From Apostichopus japonicus (taxonomy: Eukaryota > Echinodermata > Holothuroidea > Aspidochirotida > Stichopodidae): 64,000 nt of DNA. The stretch lies in NCBI RefSeq assembly GCF_037975245.1, contig NC_092562.1, positions 23,491,554-23,555,553 on the forward strand, in the 5' to 3' direction. Below are positions 12,601 to 24,600 of the stretch, one piece after another; within the stretch, counting starts at the first letter, position 1; each line of letters begins with the position of its first letter. Under the pieces are notes generated by a model that was given only the letters and a program-made list of their open reading frames with translations, was not told where the DNA came from and made no database searches. The position numbers and the translations under genes were made by a program.

Positions 12601-15600
12601 GTTTCATTGAATGGCCTCTAGTAAAAGAGATGTCGCTAAATTCAAACCATAATTGAGGGCTAGCTTTATCAAAACTTTCATAAATTTAAAAGCTTCAATT
12701 AAATCTCCTCTTAGTCTTCTGGTGGATAATGTAGTGAGATTTAGAGCAGAAAGTCTTTTATTGTACGGCAAATGCCGCAAAACTGGTATCATCCTTGTAA
12801 ATCTTCTCTGTACTTTTCCAGATAATCTATATCACCTTTTAAATATGGGTTCCAAGCTTGAATGGCAACTTCCAAGTGCGGAAGAACAAGAGATTTATAA
12901 AGTTGCAACATTAATACATGTTCCTTTGTTTCAAAAGTTCTGTTAATCATTCCCAAAATCCTCTTGGCTCTTTCACACAGGCAACAACTTGTGTATTTAA
13001 TGATGTAAGGATTACTGACATAGTTCCAAGTTCAGGGCAGATCATTTAAATACTATGTCTCTGGGCGAGAAACTTAATCTTCATTGGCCTTTATTCATCC
13101 AATTGTATGAAAACTTGGGAACCTACAAGGTCACTTGAAAATATAATTGCATGTGCTGGTTTTGGCTGCACCCTATTGGATCACCCAGGGGACACATTGA
13201 TGCGGTGGGCTGTAGTGCCCTGCCAGAGACTGAGGCTGTTTGAATTGGGCACAAATGGGTGTGAAGGTGTGTCAAGTTACCAATGGCCAAGGGTGAAAGT
13301 TTGGTCTTAGTAAAGACTGTAAACCTTCACCTTTAACTTTCTTTTAATGTTTACTGTTTTGATTGTGATGTTCTTTGAGATACATGACGCTACAATGCTG
13401 ATGTTTAAATATAATAACCCTGACATGATCATTGCATATATGATAACATAATGTCATCAATTATATTTGTAAGCTTTCTTGCTCTTAGTTTCTCTCAAGG
13501 ACTTAGTAACTCTATGTACAAGGGTCAGAAACTGAAACCTCTGACAACGTTGAATCTACAGCTTGAGGAATTTAATTCGCCAGAAATAGGAAGTAGCTAG
13601 CTCAGTGGGAGGAAAACAGGCTAGGTGCATGCACTTTCTGATCCTTCGTGTTCTTTTTCATGCAATGGACAAAAAAAAAACGATGAGTCTCTGGCTGTCA
13701 GTCTCAGAAATGACAGATCCAGCTATAGTGGGTGTAACAAATTTTCAAGGGAAAGCTTATAGGATAGGCCTACTCTTTTCATGTCCAAATATGTGAAGAC
13801 TAAATTTTAACATGTTTTGTCTTCTTGGTACAGGATCGTTGCACACAGTATTGGCCAAATCATGAAGGAGGAAGCAAGTCCTTTGGAACTATTGTGGTGT
13901 CCTGGGCAACCACAGAACATTTTGCTGATTTTGATGTCAAGGAGTTGCAAGTTGTCAATGTAAAACTTAAATAGTTTCAACTTTGTACAGATCACTTTTC
14001 TTTAGAAATAGCAGTTGAAGAAGTTTATTACTGTTACATATCTATTGTTTACATGTAAGGCCAGTGTCTGCTCACTTGAGCTTCATTAGAAGCATTTTTT
14101 ATATATTTAAGCAAAGAATTGTTGGTTTCGATACCAACTTTAACCTACGCAGTCACAATAACGGATGTCTGTGCATTTTTGACACCTTGGTTTCAAACAT
14201 GTCTCCTGAAGAGGAGCTTAGACGAATTTCTAGACGAAACTGATTGCTTGGTAAGAAGGTCAAAGTCATTTGAGGTCATCAAAGATAGCTATTAATTACC
14301 TCATCGAAAAAGCTCAATGTATATTTGCATTTCTTGTTAGTCAGTAGTAATTTGTATGCCAAGAGAATAACAGGCTAATGATTTTGTTAGCAGTGCAATT
14401 AACTGCCTATTCAGATTCTATTTGCAGCTTCTTTTCCACTATAATTAGAACTGTCAGATGAAACTGGCTTTGACCCCACATTTTGATAGCAGGGTGCTGA
14501 TGTCTATGCCTTTTGACTATTAACACACTAGAAGCAAAAACATTGTTGACAAAAATCTACCAAATTGTTCACTATAAGTATACAACAATTGTTAATTAAT
14601 GAACTTCTTCTCACACACAGGAGAACAAGATGCAGACTGTATATCAGCTACATTATACCACATGGCCAGATATGGATGTACCGACTGATTTTATTCCTAT
14701 TACGGAACTAATCAAACACACAAAGCTTCTCCATAATCATAAGAAAAGTCCAGTTCTGATCCACTGCAGGTAAACCTGTCTAAATTTTCTTTTATCGAAT
14801 TAAAGATTTTAAAGTAAAGGTAAAAGTAGTTACCTCTCATCAAGCTTGGCTGATTTAAATCACATCGATGTTATTAACTTGATTTAAAAAAAATCATTGA
14901 TTGAAATCACTGATTTGGATCTTTTACATACTGATACATACTGATAACTTTCTCAGATATTTTATTTAACATGTTAAAACTATGCAAAAGCTTAAAAGAA
15001 GTTGTATATACAACTTAATTTAAGGTTTCCATGGACCAGCAACTTTACAGAATGGCCAAGTCGCATGACCTTCCTACCTTGAAGTCTTCATCATAGTCAT
15101 CAGATTAGTCAATATTAACATTTATCCAGTCACGTTTGAGATCATATTTTCATGTAAAATGTTGCAACATTAAAATTAATCAGATAGTACCTGCTGTGAT
15201 AGCTTATAAGTACAGGTTCTTGAATTTAGCTTCACTGAAATTGCTCTGCAATTCAGGCTTCAGTACTCCAGTAAACTAAAACTATGAAACTTGGTGTACT
15301 GGGTTGTTAGAATATTGTAGTCAGAACTGTGGCCAGAATATAATCTTGTCAAAGATAGAACAGACATCAATTTAAGTGTAAATTACTGCATACTGTAGAT
15401 TAATCGGCATTAAAGGTTTAGTATATTTCAATGGTTACTGCTAAACTACAGTAGCAACAGAGCTACATCTATGGCCTCCTTGGCTTGTAATGCTTTAAAT
15501 AGAAAAGTTTGCATTACGGTGTAACACAGTACTGTAGATTTCCACTGTACTATAATCTTTTGAAAAATATGTCTATATTTGTTCACTATTCCTACCTGAC

Positions 15601-18600
15601 ATGTTTCTGACAACTCTGAAACATACACAACAACTTACTACAACACTACTAAGCAACTCAATGATAACTTTGCAAGTGCTCAGTAAAGCATCTTCCTTTC
15701 TCCATCCAGCATCCTCCCCCCCCCCCCCACCCTAGCTGGGAAAATGTAGTGTGTCTTAATTAAGGTTTATAGGCAAGTACTACTTTTTTACTACAAGTTT
15801 GGCATGAGATCAGAAAGTACCTATCCCAGGGTCAACACAAGTTTCCAAGTATCAAAAGGACAAACACATGAAGGCATCATGTCAGATTTAGCTTCTTTAA
15901 ACTTGTACTCTAGCCTTCAATTTGCATTACATACCATGTTATACAACGAAAAGCATAACTCTGTGAATGTCCCTGTCAGCTCTGTTAGTATCATATGAAA
16001 TCCTGTTACGGCTGTTATCACTTATTCCTTTTTCTCTTTTGTGTCATCTTTTGTTGGTTTGGATACCTGCATCAAAGCTTTACATATGTCACACATGCCC
16101 TTACATTTGGTTGGAAAGTAATATTCTTTACCAAAAGTACAGGCCAGATTAAGCAAGTTAATTTGACTGGTCTCTAGAAATTAAGATGCCCCTTTAGGGC
16201 GAAGAAACGTCTCTTTCAAACACTTTTCTTAAAAACACTTCATATGGCAGGGGCTCAAACACATACACTTCTGTGGGATTTATTCTGAGACAACCTATCC
16301 AATTAGATCTCTTTCCTAGATGGCATAGAACCTTAGCCCCTCCCTACCCTAGCACAAAGCTGTTACTCGTGCCTCTGATATAATGGAGTATGGTAAACGG
16401 GTGGTTACAAACGCCATTGAAGTAAAGTAACAGAATATTTTTGTAAAGTTTTATCCTCTTGGTTTGGCATGGCCAGGATTTGGAAATCATAATTGTCATG
16501 TTTTGTGGTGGAATTCATCAATATGCTGAGAGACAGCTGGTTCAAGTCTTTAAGTTTGTCCTTGGATTTTACAAGCAGTATACTAATGGTAAAGTGACAT
16601 AAATGCTGATGACATTCTTCTGTTGTTCCTTAGTGCTGGAGTTGGCAGGACTGGAACATTCATCTCCATCTACTGTTTAATGGAAGTTATCAAGACAGAG
16701 AGAGAGATCAACGTATTTAGTTTCGTTGAGACGGCTAGAAAGAACAGGATCAACATGGTCCAAACAGAGGTAAACATCTTTCTGAGTTGATTCTTATATA
16801 TTATTAATCTTGTCTGATAGTTATAAGTCTATAGTGACAAAATTATGTTATTAACTTGACTAGTTGTTTTCAAATAGTAGTTGACGAGAAGTGTAATATG
16901 TTTTAGGGTTTCGCTTTTGCTTCTTGCAATATCAGATCTAATTGAGTAATAACAAAGATATAATAAATAAAACATTCAATGACAAGGATTGTTTCCTTGT
17001 CTACCATTCAGAACTGAAATATTTCCTTTAACAAATTGACATTTTCTGATATGAAGGTCATTAAAGTGAAATAATTTTGTGTAAGCTGTATTATGTGTAA
17101 TTAGATGTGTTATGCCTGAGGAAATGACCTTTCATCTTAATTGTACCTCTTTTTTTAAATGAAAAGAAAAATATTTCTCACACAGGAACTTTCTTTCCAC
17201 TTTTACAGAAACAGTATAATTTCATCTACGAGAGTCTAGTCGATTTTTATCTCACGAGTCACACAGAAATTCCGGTGCAAAATCTTGAGTCTCAGCTTAA
17301 CACAAAGCATGCCCTCACAAGAGAGTTTGATGTAAGTAAAGCTAGTGAAATGTTGTCATTCCTTAATTGATTAACAAGCAGAACTGCTTGACCAGAACTA
17401 AACAAGTAATCACTGCTTGTGAGTAGAAGATCACAGCCCCAATATCCAAAAATGTCATCTTTTCTGTCATTTAAATGATTTTCCTGAGCATATTTACTTT
17501 CTAATGTGAGTAGTGAGTTATTTCGAGAGCTGATGCCATACATTATCTGGTAGTTCCTAATGTTTTTATTGCAAAAAATGCTTTATGCTTACATTTCTGG
17601 AGGAAAGAATCTATTGCTATTCAACAAAGCTGATACCTTACTTCTTCTAGAGCTTGTTTAAGGCATTAAGTTAAAGGGATCAAGGATAGTTCACTGAGAG
17701 ATGTTTTCGAACATGTAGATTCATACCATGGGCATCAGCAGTTAATCATGGGGCTTAATTTGACTGCCTTTGAAAGATAATAATTAAAGCTACGGCCTGA
17801 CATAGTATTTGAGGGGGCCAGGGGGGATTCTCATAATGCAAAGAAGAAAAAAGCTCCATTACTGTCTGTTGCAGCTCCCGAAGAGAGTAGTGCAAGGAAG
17901 AAAGTCAAAAAAGAAAGAAAGATCGCCATTTTATCTGCAACTTTAAAATATATTAAGCACACCAACCACACCCTGCCCCCTCCCCCTCCTCCATACTTCA
18001 GAATGGAGGACAGATTTTCTGAAATGTGAAATCAGGACCTAAATAGTTACAATGGAGATAGCATGCCAAACCAGATGCTCCATTTCTGTCTTTTTGCAGC
18101 TCCTCAATAGGGTAGTGATCAGAGGAAAGACAAGGCACATTGATGATGTTGATAACTCACAGAAGATCCGTTTCAAAGAAACAGAGCCAAGTAAATCATA
18201 TTTACAGTTCTCGTTTGGTATTTTATTAAATGATATAATAATTCTTCAGATCAGGACACAAAAATTAGCATTTCCTCATGAAATCATATCAATCATTTCC
18301 CCTGAGCCATTGCTTTGCATTTATTAAATCTTTATTAGTACTTTTTGCAGTATTTGGTTGTCCAGACCTACCAAGCTTATATATAACTCTGTTTTCGATT
18401 TTTCTGAAGGTCTCTTTTAAAACATAAATTAAGATAAATAAAGTCTCATCTCCTATTTAAGTTCTTTTATGCCTCATTTTCACAACTATTAAAGCTCATA
18501 GCGTCTTCATCAATGATAAATTTCTCCTTGGTTCCTGTTTATACCTCATGCATTATGTTTACTATTAGCATCAACAAGTCAATACTTATATTGATATATG

Positions 18601-21600
18601 ATGGTCATTGATGATGCCTCATTACCGATCTTTTTTGCATATAAACACTAATTTGACATTACCAATTCATGTCTCATAGTTATGTCTAATACCTCATCAG
18701 GGTTAATATTTTTGCCTCATATTGCTCCTTTACAGATCATATCACCAGTTTCATGATTTGTAGCTCATTGTCACTTCTAATGCTTCACTTTCAATGTTTT
18801 CGCCTGCTTTCTAAACCTGGTAACATACAGTCATTAAACAAAAGACTTACAAAAGTTTGTTATCTTGCAGATGACAAGGGCAGTATCTTCCTGTCAAGTG
18901 AGACCAGCTCAGGCTATTCCAATTACATCAATGCCACTGGATATCGAGTGAGTAGTGGTTCTAATTAATGTCCACAAAAAATTGACAGTTTAATTTTTTT
19001 CTAATTTTTTTGACGACCCTCCGAAATATTTGGCAACCCATCAAAGGGCCAGGGGCCCCAACTTGATACCATGGCTCAAGATGAGCAAACCCTCAACTTA
19101 GGAAAATCTGAGACAAACAAGGGCCTGGAACAGTGTATCAAAGTATCATGATACAATATACCCTTGAGAAATGAATGTATTGTAGACAAATATATGGATA
19201 AATGGAATAAGTGGATTAAGTACAGATGAAAATACCAATTGTTGCTATAACCAAACCAACGATAGATGAGAAGGGAGCATTTATGGTTTACAGTCTTTTT
19301 TTCATACATAAGACCAATTGTATCCCTTACTAACAGGCAGGAAAATCAATTTCTACCTGATAAAATTCACAAATACAAGATGTCTTGAAACTTCTATCTA
19401 TGATTTCCCATTTTAACAGAGTTTAAAAAAGAGGACTGCATTCATCACCACACAATCCCCATTGCCTAACACAGTTGAGGACTTCTGGTGTCTCATTCAA
19501 GACTGGGAGTGCCCCGTCATTGTTATGTTGAATAAACTGGATCTAGAAGACAAGGTAACAATCTTGTTTTGAATTTGATGCATGCTCGGGTTGTGGGACT
19601 CTTTACACTAACAGTAGTTTTTATTCAATTGTGAAGTATATTCTCTAGAATTGTGCAAACTGTTAAGCTAAACTCACAGACTGGAGAGGTTATTGGTGTT
19701 TATTTAACATTACCATCTCTACATGCAAAGTGTGCAAATTTCAAGGAGTTTGGTTGTGAAACATCTCCATATCTGTAGCCAGTTTCCATGACTACATATT
19801 AGCTTTCATTTGCTAGTAACATTAAATTTCTATTATTCATGGAAATTTTCTAGTTGGAGAGGTCATTTGCTTCCCTGTCCTACTCATCCATTTTAACACC
19901 CAGTCCTCCCCCGCCCCCCACAACCCTCACCAGTGGCAAAATTGTTAATTATGTTATATGTGAAGAAGCATGTGAAAACAAGTATTGTCAAGCTGTAATA
20001 GATACTGATAAGTGAAATAATATATAGTGCAAACATGAAACTAATCTGATACCCTGTCCATTGGAAACAGCTCAATTTATCCAATTATATTTTTAAACTT
20101 GTAATACCGACAATTATACTCGTCACAAAGTGTAGAAAGCTTTATTACTTTTTCTTCATTTTTTCTCATTTGCTTTATTACGCTGCATTCTACTAAAGCT
20201 TTTGGGTGAGTTGTGTTCATGTTGCAATATGGCATGATTCTAACTTTTTATCCTGAAATCCCTTTTTGGGTCAATAGTTACCCATTTTTTGTTTTCATTG
20301 TTTGGTTTCTATCTGTTTACTTGTTTTTCAAGTTAAAGTTGGTTGCATGTTACTTTTATGGTAACCGGCAATTTCAAAAAGTCAAGTTGCCTGCTATCTA
20401 TAGAAAGCTTCTCACTCGGTAGTAATATCATTTTCTGTTCCTTATTAGATCAGTGTATTGTGCAATCATGTGTCGTTTTTTTCATTCCATCTTCTTTTAT
20501 TCTGTTTTAATTTATTTTGTTCCTTTTTTTTGTCCTTTTCATTTGTCATTGCTCTCTTTATAGACAGAAATGACCGCCCTAACATTATATATGTACTCTA
20601 GACTTCTCACCAGCTTTCACCGCGGCAGGCAATTGCTGTCTCGGAAAACCTTGATGTCAACACTATGGTTAAAATTCCCAATGTTGATGATGGTTTAAGA
20701 GCCCCCCCACTTCATCTCTTGTGATTTGTACAATGTGATTTACATATTCTACTGTGTTCTTTGCAAAGAGGGAAATTGTGTAGGTGAAACACGTTCTCAG
20801 TTCTGTTTATGTTAAAATAATAACAAAAAATATATTCGTGATAATTTTGCAGGATTCCCCATTTCTGACATTTTAATCTTCCTAGACACCCCTCGAAACC
20901 AAAAACTAGTATTTTAATTGCTTTTGTCTTCAAATCATTATTTGAACATAAACAGAAAGATATTGATTGGATTTTTTGTATTAAATCTCATATCACTGGT
21001 ATCAACAAAGACTTGGGACCCCTAACGTAACTATCAGTTCTGCAAACATGCATAATATGTTCTTCTTCTACTTTGTTCCTTAATCTGCTTTCTGTATAGT
21101 CGTGCATTATTCAGTACTCATGCCATCAGTGCCACCAGTATTTATCTAACATCCCTTTTTTTGTGTAACATTTTGTTTTTTTTTTGCATTCCTCTGCCAG
21201 TATTGCTGAAGAACATCCCAGGGGCCAAAAATTCCAATATATTTTCTAACACAGAACTCGTTGTTTGTCAACTATGAGTCATATCATATCGTATTTACTT
21301 TAAATGACAAACATATTTTGAAACTTCGTTTTGTTTGTTTTTTTCATGTGAGGAAAGTAATGTAATTGTATGGGTTTTTCATGTGATGAAAAAAAAGAAA
21401 ATGAAAAGTTTCTAGAACTCTGGGTAGAGAAGTGTAAGGCTTGAAATCGAATTGCTTAATTAGTCGCTAATGAACCTTCATTTGTTTAATGTATCTAGGG
21501 TAGTGACTCAATTTCCAGGGTATTTGAATAATACTTGGAATGTCTGGTATCAATGGAATGTAAATGTAAACAGCTGTTTTAAATTCATTTATCTTGCATT

Positions 21601-24600
21601 TCAAATGCATTGTATCTGATAAACTTATTTTCCCCTTAATTGTCTCATCTACCTAAAGGTAACGTATAGTGAGATGAGATATCGTACTTCACCCCACATC
21701 AGAAATATGAGAAAGTGTATGAGTGAGTGTGTTTTTGTGAATGATCAATAAAGTTCATCATGGACTCCTCCTAGACCGTAGGTCCAATCAAGCTCAAACT
21801 TGGTGAGTAGGTGACCTGACAAGTGCTGTCTGGAAGGTCTGAGGTCAAAAAATGTTTTTTTATCCATTTTCTGCTGTAGGAAAAAATCATTAAACCACAA
21901 GATATGTAGAGAATGATGGGACAAAGTTTAAAATAGTACTTATGTGGTTATCGAGGCCAAAGGTCAGTGTAGGTCAAATTGGCCAATCAAGTACAACTCC
22001 TAAACTCTAAGTCCGATCACATTCAAACTTGGTGGGTAGTTGCCTGACCATGTAAACTTGTCTGTGTGATTGGTGACGTCAGACTTCAAATACTCCCAAA
22101 TCATTTTTAGACATTACCTGCTGGTCAGTATTTTGGAAAAAGTCATTAAAACACAAGATATGTAGAAAATGATGGGACAAATTTTAAAATAGTGCTGATG
22201 TGGTTGTTAAGGGTTGAGGTCAAATTGGCCAAAATTGTACAAAAAGAGGTGTCGCTAACTCCCAAACTCAAAGTCTAATCAAGTTCAAACTTGGTGGATA
22301 GGTGCCTGATCATGTAAACTTGTGCCTGCGTGAGTGATGACATCATAGGTCTAAGGTCAGGGGTCAAAAACTTTAACACTAGTTTTAGCCATTTTCTGCT
22401 TGTCAATTGTAGGAAATAGTTACGAAACTACACGAGATGTAGATAATGATGAGACTTCTTCTAAAGTACTGCAGATTTTGGTCTTAGGGTCGAGGATTAA
22501 GTTCAATTGAGGTCAAAATACACCGTAAAGTCTGAACATTCATGTTTAAACTAACTGTGAACAAATGGAATACTTTTTAGCAAAATTAGGATGCCAAAAG
22601 TAAATTCATGAAGCAGATGAGATCTGTAACTCCATGGATTGCCCTCTTTTTCTGGTATTGTGTATTAATTATTCCTTATCATCATTAATTTTGTGAACAA
22701 TTTTCCATTTTCAGACATGTGCTCAGTACTGGCCTGATGAAGGGGCCACACAATATGGTTTCACCACAGTCTCTCTTTTGAATGGGATAAAACATCCGCA
22801 TTTCATCCATAGAGAGTTCGAAGTATCTCATGCTAAGTCAAAGGTATGTAATATGATCAAATAAACATTCAACAAGAATAAAAGATAATAGCATAACTCA
22901 TATAAACAGGGTTTTCAAACAAAGGCCACTAGTGGGGTAATTTTACCTCAGAAAGAGAAAAAGCATTTTACTCATTTTCAGTTTAAATTGCCGAGAGATA
23001 TGTCACAGAAAGGTTTTAATATTTTAGAAAAAGAAGTCTTGCAATAACAATCTGTACTGTAACAATGTGAGCTATTAACTGTTTGCATATGTAGGACTAG
23101 TAATATGCAGGCCATCTCAAGCAATATCACTTACCAAGTTGCTACTGACCATTCAGTTACTGGCACACTTAAACGAAGAATCATGCAGCAGGAATTTAAT
23201 AAGCCAATGGCCAGTGATACGCTTAAAAGGAATCAATGTTTCTGTTGTTTCATGATGCAGAGATCAGGCCACAAAACAATGTGTATATTTATTGACTACA
23301 TGTCAGTGGAGATAACTATTTGTCAGTAGTAAGTAAAAGGTAATAATATTGTTCTGCCAGTAAGCATTTAGAAGTTAAACACATGATAAGTTGGTTAACA
23401 ATCATCAGCAAAGAATCAGAATGATTTCTATACCTAACATAAGCCCCATAGTACTTCTTATTATCAGCAAAATATTATATTATAGTAAGTGATGTGAAGT
23501 GAGAACTTTTATGTTAGCTAGCAGGTCTTTTAACACTTGCAATTGGTTGTTTCATCCCTGCAATATTTTAGTGGTTTGTAATATGATATAACACATTTTT
23601 CTCATATCTCTTGTAATATGACATAACACAAATATCTCATGTCTCTTGTAATATGACATAACACATATCTAAGAAATTGAAGTAAATTTAACTAATAACT
23701 ATGAAGGTACTAGTTGGCTATAGGTATGTGTCATAATGAAACTTTTGACAGAAACAATGTAATGTATGGATGCATGTTTGTTATCTAGAGTATTAGCAAA
23801 GTGTAAATAACTGTTGAGTTTGTTGCTCAACTTTTACCTGCTTATGAAAAGAAGGAGGGGAGTTATCTTTCAAACAGAAGAATATAGTTGATGTGCATTC
23901 ACAAGAGCTATTCAACCAAGATAATTAATTAAACCAGATAATTAAACTTGTGAAACAAATGCAACCATTTTTGTTGACGTAAATTAAACAAGCAGGTTCA
24001 ACGTCACAACCATATGTAGGCCAAATTAGTTCACACCAGAATTGGTTTTGTTGTAGTAATGTTCTGTCCAAACATATCGGGAGAAAAAGTTAGTTGTGAC
24101 CCGCTATACTTGTAAACTTGCTTTATCAGGTTCTTACGGTTTTACTTATTTCTCATATATAGAAAGTAATGTCTGTACATCAACTGCAGTTGCTCAACTG
24201 GCCTGAAGACAGAAACTTTTCAGTAATGAAGGAGTTCAGGAAGAAGATCAGCTTTCTGTATAAACAGCAAGAGATGTGTGGACCTATGCTAGTGCACTGC
24301 ATGTAAGGATATAGGTCTGTGAAAGATTGTTACTTAGTAGACTAGATTTCAATTGCATAGCAGTAGAAATTGTTGGACCTACACCAGCTTACTGTATGAA
24401 GGATATTAAGGAATAGGTAACATTATGAACTAGGTGTGGAATACAAAGGAACATTATATAGATTTAGTTTAAGAGAGGTGAGGCTGGTTACAGGGGTAAT
24501 GCAATGGGGACTGAGCAAACTCAAAGCACTCAATGGGTAGGGTATTGTCAGTACAGGGACGAATGGACTTGTTTGTTTCCAAAAGAACACAAAGGTAACA

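Noticed and set aside
13590-13640. TAGCTCAGTGGGAG, resembling a tRNA or SINE A box
   Set aside because: No B box (GGTTCGANTCC) at the right distance and no cloverleaf can be drawn.
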